Assembly (NCBI GenBank): GCA_965199585.1 | Contig: CBDASI010000002.1 | Location: 1,550,001 to 1,614,000 of the forward strand | DNA length: 64,000 nt | Source: JAVVHH01 sp965199585 | GTDB lineage: Bacteria > Pseudomonadota > Alphaproteobacteria > Acetobacterales > Acetobacteraceae | Direction: 5' to 3' | Part shown: positions 53,006 to 62,228 of the stretch, one piece after another | Layout: every line of letters starts with the position of its first letter | Numbering within the stretch: the stretch's first letter is position 1 | Position numbers and translations under genes: made by a program | The notes under the pieces: generated by a model | Database searches by the model: none | Told to the model about the DNA's origin: nothing | What the model saw: only the letters and a program-made list of their open reading frames with translations

Positions 53006-53682
53006 CCCGGGAGGCAGTTCTCGGCAGCATTCGGCGCAGCCTGCGCCGGGGAGAGCTGCCGGCGGATCAGCAGGCGATGCTGGGTGGGCGATTGGCCAGC
53101 CATCCGCGGCATCTGATCCCGGAGCGGAGCCGGGTGCCGCGGCCGGATCAGATCGATCTGTTCGTGCGCAACGTGGAGAAGGAGTTCGGCACGGTGGACC
53201 GGGTGCCGGACGCGGCATCGGTGCCGGGGGCGGTGGCCGACTATCTGGCGTCGCACAACCTGCCGAGCGAGATGGTGATGTCGCCGCATCCGGAATTACA
53301 GGCGATCCCGTGGGGGGATCGGCCGTTGCTGCGGATCTGGATGGGTCGGGCAGAGGATACCGACCTGGTCAGCGTTCAGCATGCGTTCGCGGCAGTGGCG
53401 GAGACCGGGACGCTGATGTTCCCGAGTGCGCCGGAGCGGCCGGTGACGATCAATCTGCTGCCGGATACGGCAGTGGTGGTGTTGCGGGCGTCGCGGATCG
53501 TGGGGCCGTACGAGGATGCGTGGGATCTGTTGCGGGCGGAGATGGGGGACATGCCGCGCAACGTGATGTGGGTGACGGGGCCGTCGCGGTCGGCGGATAT
53601 CGAGCAGACGCTGGAGTTGGGGGCGCATGGGCCGCGACGGCTGCATATCGTGCTGATCGAGGACGACCCGGCGGCCGTGTAG
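53002..53682 (+). CDS. lutC: LutC-family (LUD domain) protein
   Basis: 226 residues from GTG 53002, overlapping the lutB stop (GTGA). The LUD fold has ETGTLMFPSAPERPVTINLLPD, and GPSRSADIEQTLELGAHGPRRLHIVLI at the C-terminus, typical of LutC. It is the third subunit of the L-lactate oxidation complex. Confidence 0.92.
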   Translation: MTREAVLGSIRRSLRRGELPADQQAMLGGRLASHPRHLIPERSRVPRPDQIDLFVRNVEKEFGTVDRVPDAASVPGAVADYLASHNLPSEMVMSPHPELQAIPWGDRPLLRIWMGRAEDTDLVSVQHAFAAVAETGTLMFPSAPERPVTINLLPDTAVVVLRASRIVGPYEDAWDLLRAEMGDMPRNVMWVTGPSRSADIEQTLELGAHGPRRLHIVLIEDDPAAV

Positions 53683-53721
53683 GCTTTGTCGCTTCGCTTC
53701 TCTCAATGACGAAGGCGGGAG

Positions 53722-54351
53722 TTACGGAGCGCGGCGCCGGGTCACGTCCGTGACGAAGCGGGCGATGTCGGGGATGCCGCCGGTGACGGCCAGTTCCACG
53801 GCGCGTTCGCGGCCGGGGCGGATCGGGTAGTCGGCGATCGAGCAGAAGGTATCGGGGCCGCGAGGGGCGGCCTTTCGGATCGTGCTGCCGCTATTGATGC
53901 GGCTGAGGGTGATGGCGTCGCGGTAGGCGGCGACGAGGCGGGCGGTGTCGAGTTGGAGGACGTCGTGTTCGTGGGCGCGGTAGGGGCGGGCGCCGAGCAG
54001 CTTGGCCAGGCGCGCTTCCGTAAGCCAGAAGAACACCTTGCCGTTCAGCAGGCGATACCACTCGGGCGGGGTCATGCCGCCGGTGAGGCAGCGCTCGAGG
54101 GCGCGGTCGGTCATCGGCTTCTGGTCACGGACGGTGACCGCGGGGAGGCCGGGCCGGGTCAGGACCGTGCCTTCGGGACGGCGGGAGGCTTCTATGACGT
54201 CGCGGGCGGCGCCGGTAACGCCGTAAAGGTCGAGCAGGGCGGAGGTGCTGAGCAGGCCGAGGCGCTCGATGGCTGGCCAGGCCCCACGCTCGGCCATGTG
54301 GAAGAGCGTGGGGCTGGCGCGGACGAACTCGTGGAGTTCGGCGTCGGTCAA
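53722..54351 (-). CDS. DUF7002-like uncharacterised protein
   Basis: 209 residues from TTG 54351, whose TTGA overlaps the DoxX stop. The frame is open further upstream but that part is basic low-complexity antisense-like sequence. The protein begins LTDAELHEFVRASPTLFHMAERG and contains GGMTPPEWYRLLNGKVFFWLTEARL and SGSTIRKAAPRGPDTFCSIADYP, resembling an uncharacterised family (DUF7002), so that call is tentative. No catalytic motif recognised. Last of a three-gene operon. Confidence 0.65.
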   Translation of the reverse strand: MTDAELHEFVRASPTLFHMAERGAWPAIERLGLLSTSALLDLYGVTGAARDVIEASRRPEGTVLTRPGLPAVTVRDQKPMTDRALERCLTGGMTPPEWYRLLNGKVFFWLTEARLAKLLGARPYRAHEHDVLQLDTARLVAAYRDAITLSRINSGSTIRKAAPRGPDTFCSIADYPIRPGRERAVELAVTGGIPDIARFVTDVTRRRAP

Positions 54352-54779
54352 TGGCGAACGGTGCGGAGGCGGGCGCCGTCCAGCGACCAGGCGCCGGCGC
54401 CGGCGGCGGCGAGGTAGAGGAAGATGAAGCAGTAGAGGATCGCGCCTTCGCCGCCGTTGACGAGCGGGAAGAAGCCGCGCGGGGCGTGGAACATGAAGTA
54501 GGCGACGGCCATCTCGCCGGCCAGGAGGAAGGCGACCGGGCGGGTGAAGAGGCCGAGCACGATCAGCAGGCCGCCGACGGATTCGAGGATGGCGCCGATC
54601 CACAGCAGGCTGAAGGCACCCGGCAACGGGAAGGCCGGGGCGACGGGGAAGGCGAACAGCTTCTGGGTGCCGTGCTCGATGAACAGCAGCCCGGCCATGA
54701 TGCGCAGGGCGGCCAGCGCGCGGGGGGCCCAGACGTCCAGCCTGTTCGTGGTCGGGAAGGCGGTGGTGGTGGTGCTCAT
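54348..54779 (-). CDS. DoxX-family membrane protein
   Basis: 143 residues with four predicted membrane helices. The DoxX start LAALRIMAGLLFIEHGTQKLF is clear, then LLIVLGLFTRPVAFLLAGEMAVAYFMFHAPRGFFPLVNGGEGAILY. DoxX-like proteins support respiratory or redox functions in the inner membrane. It overlaps the VOC gene (ATGA) upstream and the TTG of the DUF7002-like gene downstream. Confidence 0.88.
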   Translation of the reverse strand: MSTTTTAFPTTNRLDVWAPRALAALRIMAGLLFIEHGTQKLFAFPVAPAFPLPGAFSLLWIGAILESVGGLLIVLGLFTRPVAFLLAGEMAVAYFMFHAPRGFFPLVNGGEGAILYCFIFLYLAAAGAGAWSLDGARLRTVRH

Positions 54780-55543
54780 GGGTGGTCTCCGGTCGTGAAG
54801 GCGATGGTGGTGCCCCAGGGGTCGATCATCGCCGGCTGGGGAGATGGTGCGCGCAAGGTGACGGCGGCGAGGCCGGCGCGGGTGGGGTCACGAGGGCCGG
54901 CGCCTTCGCTATTCCAGGTGTTGAGGGCGAGGTGGTGATGGTAGCCATCGGCCGAGATGAACAGGGCTTGCGGCATGCGCCGGGTGATGTCGAGGCCGAG
55001 GCCGGCGACGTAGAAGGGTTCGGCGGCGGCGATGTCGCCGACCTGGAGGTGGACGTGGCCGACGGTGGTGCCGGCGGGGGCGCCAGTCCACGGCGCCGGG
55101 TCGAGCGCCATGAGTGCACGCAGGTCGAGGCGGGCGTTCGCCATGACGATTTCGGTGCCCTCCCAGTGCCAGGCGGCGCGGGGGCGGTCGGCATAAATCT
55201 CGATGCCGTTGCCCTCGGGGTCCGCGAGATAGACGGCTTCGCTGACGAGGTGATCGGCGGCGCCTTGAATCGTGACACCGCTCGCGGCGGCATGGGTCAG
55301 CCAGCGGCCGAGATCGGCGCGGTTGGGCAGCAGGAACGCCGTGTGGAACAGCCCGGCGCTGGCGGGGTCGACGGAGTGCAGGTCCGGGCGGTGTTGCAGC
55401 CGCAGGAGCTTGCGGCCGCCGACGCCGAGCCAGACGGAGGAGGTGTTGGAGGTAATCGGGGCGAGGCCGATCACGTCCTGATAGAAGCGGGCGACGCGGT
55501 CGAGGTCGCGGACGTCCAGGGTAACGGAGTCGATGTCGAACAT
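54776..55543 (-). CDS. VOC-family ring-cleaving dioxygenase/glyoxalase (CatE-like)
   Basis: 255 residues with two VOC modules: the first begins SVTLDVRDLDRVARFYQDVIGL, the second starts GTTVGHVHLQVGDIAAAEPFYVAGLGL. The metal ligands would include His in HVHLQVG and His in YHHHLALN. It resembles catechol-2,3-dioxygenase-like CatE/MhqO proteins that act against quinones. The divergent LysR gene (77-base gap) probably controls it. Confidence 0.85.
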   Translation of the reverse strand: MFDIDSVTLDVRDLDRVARFYQDVIGLAPITSNTSSVWLGVGGRKLLRLQHRPDLHSVDPASAGLFHTAFLLPNRADLGRWLTHAAASGVTIQGAADHLVSEAVYLADPEGNGIEIYADRPRAAWHWEGTEIVMANARLDLRALMALDPAPWTGAPAGTTVGHVHLQVGDIAAAEPFYVAGLGLDITRRMPQALFISADGYHHHLALNTWNSEGAGPRDPTRAGLAAVTLRAPSPQPAMIDPWGTTIAFTTGDHP

Positions 55544-55600
55544 GGACCCGATATGAAACTGCCTGGCGATATCGGCAATGCCGTGTTTCTCGTGATGCTC

Positions 55601-55617
55601 GATACCGTTAGTATCGA
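55601..55617. promoter_or_regulatory. Inverted repeat in the VOC/lysR divergent promoter
   Basis: CGATAC-CGTTA-GTATCG has perfect 6-base arms and a 5-base spacer. It ends just before the LysR ATG at 55621 and lies about 58 bases upstream of the VOC ATG. It has the size of a LysR recognition site, probably for autoregulation and divergent control. Inference. Confidence 0.5.
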
Positions 55618-55620
55618 CCC

Positions 55621-56538
55621 ATGGACCAGATCGGCGAACTCACTGCTTTCGTGCGGACGGTCGAGTGCGGCAGCCAGGCGGGCGCGGCGCGGGCGATCGG
55701 CATCACGCCGGCGATGGTGGGGCGGTACTTGCGGGCGCTGGAAGATCGGCTCGGGGCACGGCTGCTGAACCGATCGACGGCGACGCAGAGCCTGACGGAG
55801 GCGGGAACCGTGTTCCATGCGCGGGCGGTCGCGGTGCTGGAGGAGTTGGCGGCCGCGGAGGCGGCGGTGACGGACCGGCAGGCAGAACCGGTGGGGACAC
55901 TGCGGATCAGCGCGCCAATGGTGTTCGGGACCCGGTACCTGGCGGCGGCGCTGGCGCGGTTCGGGGCGGCACATCCGGGGGTGGCGATCGAGCTGACGCT
56001 GAACGACCGTGTGGTGGATCTGGTGGAGGAGGGGTTCGATCTGGCGCTGCGGATCGGACAGTTGGCGGATAGCACGCTGGTGGCGCGGCGGTTGGCGCCG
56101 TGCCGGCTCGTGGTGGTGGCGGCACCGGGCTATCTGGCGCGGCGCGGGGTGCCCGAGCGGCCGGAGGCGCTGAGCGGGCATGAGTGCCTGACGTATGCGT
56201 ATGCACGGGGAGGCCGGGTCGCTCGGTTCGTGGGGCCGGTCGGGCAGAGCGTGGCGGTGGAGATGCAGGGACGGTTCGCCGCTAATAATGGCGAGGCGCT
56301 GCTGGAGGCGGCGATCGCGGGGGCGGGGGTGCTGGTAACGCCGACGTTCATCGCGGGGAAGGCGCTGCGGGACGGGCAGGTGCGGCAGGTGCTGGCCGAG
56401 TGGGCGCTGCCGACGCTGGGACTGTATGCGGTGTTTCCGTCGGGGCGGCATCTGGCGCCGAAGGTGCGGCTTTGCGTGGATGCGCTGGCCGAGTGCTTTG
56501 GCGAGAGCCCGGCGTGGGAGGCAGGGCTCTCGCCGTGA
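55621..56538 (+). CDS. LysR-family transcriptional regulator
   Basis: 305 residues. Winged helix-turn-helix GELTAFVRTVECGSQAGAARAIGITPAMVGRYLRALEDRLGARLLNR (positions about 4-50) followed by a CrgA-like effector domain (PVGTLRISAPMVFGTRYLAAAL ... FDLALRIGQL). Divergently placed against the VOC-DoxX-DUF7002-like operon, which it most likely regulates. Confidence 0.9.
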   Translation: MDQIGELTAFVRTVECGSQAGAARAIGITPAMVGRYLRALEDRLGARLLNRSTATQSLTEAGTVFHARAVAVLEELAAAEAAVTDRQAEPVGTLRISAPMVFGTRYLAAALARFGAAHPGVAIELTLNDRVVDLVEEGFDLALRIGQLADSTLVARRLAPCRLVVVAAPGYLARRGVPERPEALSGHECLTYAYARGGRVARFVGPVGQSVAVEMQGRFAANNGEALLEAAIAGAGVLVTPTFIAGKALRDGQVRQVLAEWALPTLGLYAVFPSGRHLAPKVRLCVDALAECFGESPAWEAGLSP

Positions 56539-56544
56539 GGTTGG

Positions 56545-57633
56545 TTACGGCTTGAAGGAGAAGAGTTCGGTCTTCTGCGAGATGGAGGCGCCGGGCTTGA
56601 ACCAGGACGTGTCCTGGATGTGGCTGGCGGTGACGTAGATGGTGCCATCGGGGCCTTCGGAGAACGTGTCGGGCCAGCGGAGGCGCTTGTCGGTCAGCAC
56701 GGTCTCGAGCTTGTTGCCGGCGAGACGCTTGATCGAATAATCCGACGGCGAGGTGATGTAGAGCACGCCGGCCTTGCTCATCCATAGGCCGTCGGTGACC
56801 TGGGTCGGAGCCACGGTGACAACGGCGGCGGCACGGTCGGATTCGGTGACGCCGTCGGCGAGCTTCGCGGTGGGGACGGAGTAGAGCGTCTTGCCCTCGA
56901 GCGCCTGGTAGTAGAGCGTCGCGCCGTCATTGCTGATGGCGATGCCGTCGACGCCGAAGGCGGGCTGGCGGTTGTCGGGGCGGCGGAGCGGCTTGCCCTC
57001 GATGGCGACGGTGACGGTCTTGTCGAGCTGGGTGGAGGCGTGGCCGTCCAGCGCGCGCCAGCTCTTGCCGCTCTCGAGGTCGACGACGACGATGGCGCCC
57101 TTGGTGCCGCTATCGGTGAGGTAGCCGGTATGACCGTCGGGCGAGAAGCGGATGTCGTTGAGATAGCTGCCCTGTAAGGCGACGTCGGCCGGGACGGGGA
57201 TCACCTTGGTGACGGCGTTGGTCTTGAGGTCGATGCGGACCAGCTTGGGGGCTTGCGGGAGGATGCGCTCGTTGCCGGGGGCGCCGGGATCGACGACCCA
57301 CAGATTGCCGTGGCCGTCGGGGACGATGGACTGGACGCAGACGAAGTAGTCGCCCGGCGTCATCTCGTTGACCTTGAGGTTGCGCCAGCTGTTCCACTTG
57401 GCGTCCGGGTAGGGGCGCAGACTGCCGTTGGGCAGCACTTCGGCGACGGAGACGGGGGAGTCCTCGGTCCAGCGCGGGAAGTTGACGAAGCGGCGACCGT
57501 CGGCAGTGACGGCGACGCCGGTGGCCTGGTGATCGAATTTGGCGACCTGGTTCAAGCGAGGGGCGTCGGCGGCATTGGCTGGCGCGGTTGCGAGCAGGCC
57601 GATGGCGGCGGAGATGGCTAGGCGACGAAGCAT
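56545..57633 (-). CDS. Major royal jelly protein (MRJP/yellow)-family secreted protein
   Basis: 362 residues with a signal peptide (MLRRLAISAAIGLLATAPANA). Six-bladed propeller features: GVAVTADGRRFVNFPRWTED, VPDGHGNLWVVDPG, LNDIRFSPDGHTGYLTDSG, GIAISNDGATLYYQALEGKTLY. The bacterial family resembles SMP-30/gluconolactonase-like and dopachrome-related proteins; no activity can be assigned. It is convergent with LysR (6-base gap). Confidence 0.85.
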   Translation of the reverse strand: MLRRLAISAAIGLLATAPANAADAPRLNQVAKFDHQATGVAVTADGRRFVNFPRWTEDSPVSVAEVLPNGSLRPYPDAKWNSWRNLKVNEMTPGDYFVCVQSIVPDGHGNLWVVDPGAPGNERILPQAPKLVRIDLKTNAVTKVIPVPADVALQGSYLNDIRFSPDGHTGYLTDSGTKGAIVVVDLESGKSWRALDGHASTQLDKTVTVAIEGKPLRRPDNRQPAFGVDGIAISNDGATLYYQALEGKTLYSVPTAKLADGVTESDRAAAVVTVAPTQVTDGLWMSKAGVLYITSPSDYSIKRLAGNKLETVLTDKRLRWPDTFSEGPDGTIYVTASHIQDTSWFKPGASISQKTELFSFKP

Positions 57634-57704
57634 CGTAGTCCTTAGAGACGGAGTTCCATCTCTAAGCGTTCTGCGCTGGGTGAGTTGTTCGCATAAGCGC
57701 GTGA

Positions 57705-57760
57705 GGGCCGGTTTTCGCCCGGCCCTGGATCGCCGCGGCGCTGCGCGCCTCGCAATGACG
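57705..57760. repeat. REP-like intergenic element between helicase and MRJP genes
   Basis: GGGCCGG and CCGGCCC form a 7-bp hairpin (57705-57725), directly followed by a sequence at 57726-57760 of the type GGATCGCCGCGGCGC...CTCGCAATGACG. The latter type is known as a common dispersed repeat in many proteobacteria. A related but shorter variant (CGCTTCGCTT...CAATGACGA) lies near 53690-53715. Confidence 0.5.
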
Positions 57761-57768
57761 AGCTGGGG

Positions 57769-59469
57769 TCAGTTGTCGCGGTAGGCGGGGCGGCGGGGGC
57801 GGCTGCCGGGCTGCGGGACGCCGCCGGGAGGAAGGGCGGGCTCGATCTTCGGATCGTGGGCGCCGGCAGAGCCCACGCTTTCGGTGAAGGCCGCGGCGGC
57901 ACCGGGGAGGATCTCGAACTTCGTCTCGCTGTCGAAGATGCGGATCGAGCCAATCTCGGCCTTGGTGATGTTGCCCTGGCGGCAAATCAGCGGGATCAGC
58001 CATTTCGGATCGGCGTTGTTCTTGCGGCCGACCGAGACGCGGAACCAGACTCCGCCCTGCATCGGCTCGCGGGAGGGGCGGCGGGTGTCGCGCGGGGCGC
58101 CATCCATCGTTCTCTCACGGGCGGCGCTGAGCACGCGCTCGCTCCGGAAGCTCTGTGGCGCGGCAGCGAAGCCGTCTTCGGGGGCGGGCAGCTCGGCGCG
58201 CCAGAAGCGGGACACGGCGGCGGCGAGCTGCTCGGGGGAGAATTTCTCCAGCAGCTCCTGCGCGGCGGTCTTGTCCTCGTCGGTCAGCTCCTCGGCGAGG
58301 CGCTTGTCTTCCAGCAGGCGCTCGTTGTCGCGGGCGGCGATGAGGTCGGCGCTCGGCGGGTCGGACCAGCCGGGCTCGACGCCGGCGGAGGCGAACAGCA
58401 TCTCGGCGCGGCGCTTGCGGGGGAAGGGGACGATGACGACGGAAACGCCCTTGCGCCCGGCGCGACCGGTGCGGCCGGAGCGGTGCAGCATGGTTTCCTT
58501 GTCGCGCGGCAGGTCGGCGTGGACGACAAGGTCGAGCGCCGGCAGGTCGAGTCCGCGGGCGGCGACGTCGGTGCAGACGCAGACGCGGGAGCGGCCGTCG
58601 CGCAGGGATTGCAGGGCGCTGTTGCGCTCGTGCTGGCTCAGTTCGCCGGACAGGGCCACCGCGTCGAAGCCGCGCTCGAGCAGGCGGCCCTGGAGACGAC
58701 GGACGGCCTCGCGGGTGGCGCAGAACACCAGGGCGGCGCCGCTCTCGAAATAGCGCAGCACGTTGACGGCGGCGCGCTCGATGTCGTGCGGAGCGACGGT
58801 GATCGCCCGGTACTCGATGTCGCCGTGCGGCTCGTTGCGGCTGCCGACGTCGATGCGGAGGCTGTTGCGCTGGTAGCGCTTGGCCAGGAACGCGATCTCC
58901 TTCGGGATCGTGGCCGAGAACAATAGGGTGCGGCGCTCGGGCGGCGTGGCGTCGAGCAGGAATTCCAGTTCGTCCTTGAAGCCCATGTCCAGCATCTCGT
59001 CGGCTTCGTCGAGCACGGCGACGCGGATCTGGCTGAGGTCGAGGCGCTTGCGCTCGGTGTGGTCCTTCAGGCGACCCGGCGTGCCCACGACGATGTGCGC
59101 GCCGGCGCTGAGCGCGCGGGCCTCGGCGCGGGCGTCCATGCCGCCGACGGCGGAGGCGATGCGGGCGCCGGTCTTGCCGTAAAGCCAGGTCAGCTCGGCC
59201 TTCACCTGGATGGCGAGTTCGCGGGTCGGGGCGATGACCAGGGCCAGCGGGGCCGCGGCCGGGCCGAAGCGTTCGGCGCCGTCGAGCAGGGTGGGGGCGA
59301 AAGCGAGGCCGAAGGCGACGGTCTTGCCGGAGCCGGTCTGCGCGGAGACGAGCAGGTCGCGGCCTTCGGCTTCGTCGACGAGGACGGCGCTCTGGACGGG
59401 CGTCGGCTCGGCGTAGTTGCGCGCGGCGAGGGCTTCGGTGAGGGCGGCGTTGAAGTCAGGAAATGGCAT
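57769..59469 (-). CDS. DEAD-box RNA helicase, DbpA/CsdA type
   Basis: 566 residues. All core motifs are seen: PTPVQSAVL, AQTGSGKTVAF, PTRELAIQV, VGGMDARAEA, TPGRLKDH, VLDEADEMLDMGF, LLFSATIPKEIAFL, VFCATREAVRRL, TDVAARGLDLP and HRSGRTGRAGRKG. The C-terminus after a linker has GVWFRVSVGRKNNADPKWLIPLICRQGNI, the DbpA RNA-binding domain. It unwinds rRNA or mRNA in ribosome assembly or cold response. Confidence 0.92.
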   Translation of the reverse strand: MPFPDFNAALTEALAARNYAEPTPVQSAVLVDEAEGRDLLVSAQTGSGKTVAFGLAFAPTLLDGAERFGPAAAPLALVIAPTRELAIQVKAELTWLYGKTGARIASAVGGMDARAEARALSAGAHIVVGTPGRLKDHTERKRLDLSQIRVAVLDEADEMLDMGFKDELEFLLDATPPERRTLLFSATIPKEIAFLAKRYQRNSLRIDVGSRNEPHGDIEYRAITVAPHDIERAAVNVLRYFESGAALVFCATREAVRRLQGRLLERGFDAVALSGELSQHERNSALQSLRDGRSRVCVCTDVAARGLDLPALDLVVHADLPRDKETMLHRSGRTGRAGRKGVSVVIVPFPRKRRAEMLFASAGVEPGWSDPPSADLIAARDNERLLEDKRLAEELTDEDKTAAQELLEKFSPEQLAAAVSRFWRAELPAPEDGFAAAPQSFRSERVLSAARERTMDGAPRDTRRPSREPMQGGVWFRVSVGRKNNADPKWLIPLICRQGNITKAEIGSIRIFDSETKFEILPGAAAAFTESVGSAGAHDPKIEPALPPGGVPQPGSRPRRPAYRDN

Positions 59470-59480
59470 GGTGGGCTTAA

Positions 59481-60296
59481 TTACTTTCCTTGGAAGCGCG
59501 GCTGGCGCTTCTCCATGAAGGCCGTGCGGCCTTCGGTGTAGTCGGCGCTGTCAAAGCAGGTGGCGACGGCGGCGGTGACGGAGGCGATGTCGCGATCGGC
59601 CGGGTCGCGGAGGGCCTGGCCAAAGATGTGCTTCATGCCCTTGAGAGAGAGTGGGGCGTTGCCGGCCATTGTGCGAGCAAGTTTCTCCACCGTGGCGTCG
59701 AGATCGGCGTCGGGGACGACCTGGTTGACCAGGCCGATGCGGGCCGCCTCGGCGGCGCCGAAGCGTTCGCCGGTGAAGAGGATCATGCGGGCATTGGCGT
59801 GGCCGATGAGGGAAACCAGGCGGCGGACCATGTCCCAGCCATAGGCGATGCCGAGCTTGGCGGCGGGGATGCCGAACTGGGCGCCGTCGGAGGCGATGCG
59901 GATGTCGGCGGCCATGGCGATGCCGAGACCGCCGCCGAGGCAGAAGCCCTGGATGCGGGCGATGACCGGCTTGGGGTAGTCGGTGAGCCTGGCGCGGCCG
60001 GAACTGGTGCGCTTCTCGTATTCCTGCTGAGCCTCGGCGTTGGAGCGGTTCTTCTCGAATTGGCTGATGTCGGCGCCCGAGACGAAGGCCTTGTCGCCGG
60101 CGCCGGTGAGCACGACGCAGCGGACGGCGTCGTCATGTTCCCAGGCGGCAAGGATGTCGACCAAGCCGCCCCACATGTCGATCGACATGGCGTTGCGCTT
60201 CTCGGGTTGGTTGAAGGTGATCGTGCCGACGCCGTCCCGAACGGCGGCCAGCATCTTGCCGGATGCGTAGACCGTGCCGCCAACCACCTGATCCAT
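59481..60296 (-). CDS. Enoyl-CoA hydratase/isomerase (crotonase-fold) family protein, paralog
   Basis: 271 residues. Oxyanion-hole motifs AFVSGADISQFEKN and GFCLGGGLGIAMAADIRIASD are present, and the C-terminus (SADYTEGRTAFMEKRQPRFQG) is nearly identical to the 3605-4390 copy. Both canonical catalytic glutamates are replaced: FGIPAAKLGIAYG in place of the first and ARMILFTGERF in place of the second. It may bind CoA without the hydratase reaction. It is 11 bases upstream of the helicase on the same strand. Confidence 0.82.
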   Translation of the reverse strand: MDQVVGGTVYASGKMLAAVRDGVGTITFNQPEKRNAMSIDMWGGLVDILAAWEHDDAVRCVVLTGAGDKAFVSGADISQFEKNRSNAEAQQEYEKRTSSGRARLTDYPKPVIARIQGFCLGGGLGIAMAADIRIASDGAQFGIPAAKLGIAYGWDMVRRLVSLIGHANARMILFTGERFGAAEAARIGLVNQVVPDADLDATVEKLARTMAGNAPLSLKGMKHIFGQALRDPADRDIASVTAAVATCFDSADYTEGRTAFMEKRQPRFQGK

Positions 60297-60343
60297 GTCG
60301 ATCGCCCCGTTAATCCCGACCGCCTATGCGCCGCATCGTTGCC

Positions 60344-62191
60344 TCAATCAACCATGGGCGCCGCGGTGGCAGCTTCGCGGACGGATGTGTCGCGTAGCCG
60401 GGCGCGCGGGCGGTCGCGGACGGTGGTGGCGTCGGGCGCCAGGCGGCGGATATCGGCCTGGAAGCGGGCGCGCTGCTCGTGGATGGAGACGAGGACAGGG
60501 CCCATGGGGATGCCGAGGTCGACGAGCACGGCCTCGCTGAGCTGCAGGCTGGCCTCGATGGTCTCGGGCACCGCGTCGGTGGCGCCGACGCCGTAGAGGT
60601 GGGCGGCATGCTTGGCGTCGCGCGCGCGGGCGACGATCAACAGGTCGGGCCGCGCGGCCCGGGCGACCTGGACGATGGTGTCGGCCTTCTCACGATGGTC
60701 GATGGTGACGACGAGGGCCCTGGCGGTATCGAGGCCCACGCTGTTGAGCAGCGCGGGTTGCGTCATGTCGCCATAGAACACGGACGGGACGGCCTTGCGC
60801 GCGGCGCTGACGCGGGCGACGTCGCTGTCGAGCGCGACCCAGGCGATCTCATGGGCATCGAGCATGGACGCCACGGTGCGTCCGACGCGGCCGAAGCCGG
60901 CGATGATGACGCCGCCTCCTGAGAGGCCGCCGGACGCCGGATCGGTGGGGGCGAGGAGGGCCGGGTCGATCGGCGCCGTGCGCGGACGGGGGGCGAGGCG
61001 GCGCCCGAGCCAGGAGAGCGAGGGGATGAACACCATCGAGAGGGCGATGGCGAGGAAGAGGCTCTCGCCCAGGGTGCCCGGCAGCAGGCCCAGGCCGCTG
61101 GCCAGGCCGATGATGATGAAGCCGAACTCGCCGCCGGGGCCGAGCAGGAGACTGGATTGCATAGCGGCGGCGCCGCGGACGCGGAAAGTGCGGGCTAGGC
61201 CAAAGGTGATGGCCGCCTTGATGGCGACGATGCCGACGACGCCGCCCAGGACGGTCACCGGGTCCGCGGCGAGGCGCACGAGATCGAGGCGGAGGCCGAC
61301 GGAGATGAGGAAGACTCCGAGCAGGAGGCCCTTGAAAGGTTCGATGGTGACTTCGACCTGGCGCCTGTACTCGGTCTCCGCCAGCAGCACGCCCGCGATC
61401 AAGGCACCCAGCGCCATCGACAACCCGGCCGAGGCCGCGACCAGCCCGGTCGTCAGGACGACGAGCAGGCAGGCCGCCATGAATAGCTCGGGGCTGTCGG
61501 AATGGGCGACGCTGCGGAACAGGGGGCGCAGCACCAGGCGGCCGATGGCAGCGAGAAGCGCCACCGCGAGGACGGCCTCCGCCACCGCGCCCAGCAACCC
61601 AACGATCCCGGTCTCCCCGCCGCCGAGCATGCCGATCAGGAACAGGATGGGGACCACGGCGAGGTCCTGGAACAGCAGCACGGCAAAGCTGGCGCGGCCG
61701 GCCAGGCTGCTCATGCGGCGTTCGTCGGCCAGGACCTGCGTCACGGTGGCGGTCGACGACATGGCCAGCGCCAGCCCGGCAACGATGGCCGGGCCCGGAT
61801 GCGTGCCGAACAGGACCAGGAGCGCGGCCAAGGCGAGGGTGCAGAGCAGCACCTGCAGCGCTCCGAGGCCGAAGACGAGGCGGCGGAGGCTGACGATGCG
61901 CTCCCACGACATCTCCAGGCCGATGGCAAACATGAGGAACACGACGCCGAGCTCGGCGACGGGCTCGATGCGGGCGCGGTCGGTGATGGTGACGAGGCCG
62001 AGCGGGGACCAATGCTGCGCCAGCGCGCCGAGCCCGGACGGCCCGACGATCAGGCCGACCAGCATGTAGCCGATGACCGGGCTGAGGCTGAGGCGGGCGA
62101 GCAGGGGGATCACGATGGCGGCGGCGGCGAGCACGACGAGGGCTTCGCGCATGGGGGCGCCGATGACTGCGTATTCGGCGATTTGATGCAT
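60344..62191 (-). CDS. CPA2-family K+/H+ (Kef-type) antiporter with TrkA-N domain
   Basis: 615 residues from ATG 62191 (MHQIAEYAVIGAPMREALVV). About 12 membrane helices carry LSPVIGYMLVGLIVGPSGLG and FALEM-type FAIGLEMSWERIVSL, and the C-terminal Rossmann domain begins GVIIAGFGRVGRTVASMLDA, followed by AHLYGVGATDAVPETIEASLQLS. It exchanges K+ or Na+ for protons and is gated by nucleotide or glutathione in the family. No ancillary KefF/G in the window. Confidence 0.9.
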   Translation of the reverse strand: MHQIAEYAVIGAPMREALVVLAAAAIVIPLLARLSLSPVIGYMLVGLIVGPSGLGALAQHWSPLGLVTITDRARIEPVAELGVVFLMFAIGLEMSWERIVSLRRLVFGLGALQVLLCTLALAALLVLFGTHPGPAIVAGLALAMSSTATVTQVLADERRMSSLAGRASFAVLLFQDLAVVPILFLIGMLGGGETGIVGLLGAVAEAVLAVALLAAIGRLVLRPLFRSVAHSDSPELFMAACLLVVLTTGLVAASAGLSMALGALIAGVLLAETEYRRQVEVTIEPFKGLLLGVFLISVGLRLDLVRLAADPVTVLGGVVGIVAIKAAITFGLARTFRVRGAAAMQSSLLLGPGGEFGFIIIGLASGLGLLPGTLGESLFLAIALSMVFIPSLSWLGRRLAPRPRTAPIDPALLAPTDPASGGLSGGGVIIAGFGRVGRTVASMLDAHEIAWVALDSDVARVSAARKAVPSVFYGDMTQPALLNSVGLDTARALVVTIDHREKADTIVQVARAARPDLLIVARARDAKHAAHLYGVGATDAVPETIEASLQLSEAVLVDLGIPMGPVLVSIHEQRARFQADIRRLAPDATTVRDRPRARLRDTSVREAATAAPMVD

Positions 62192-62228
62192 CGCCCGAGT
62201 ATAACCGGGCCGGCGATGGATTCGCGCG

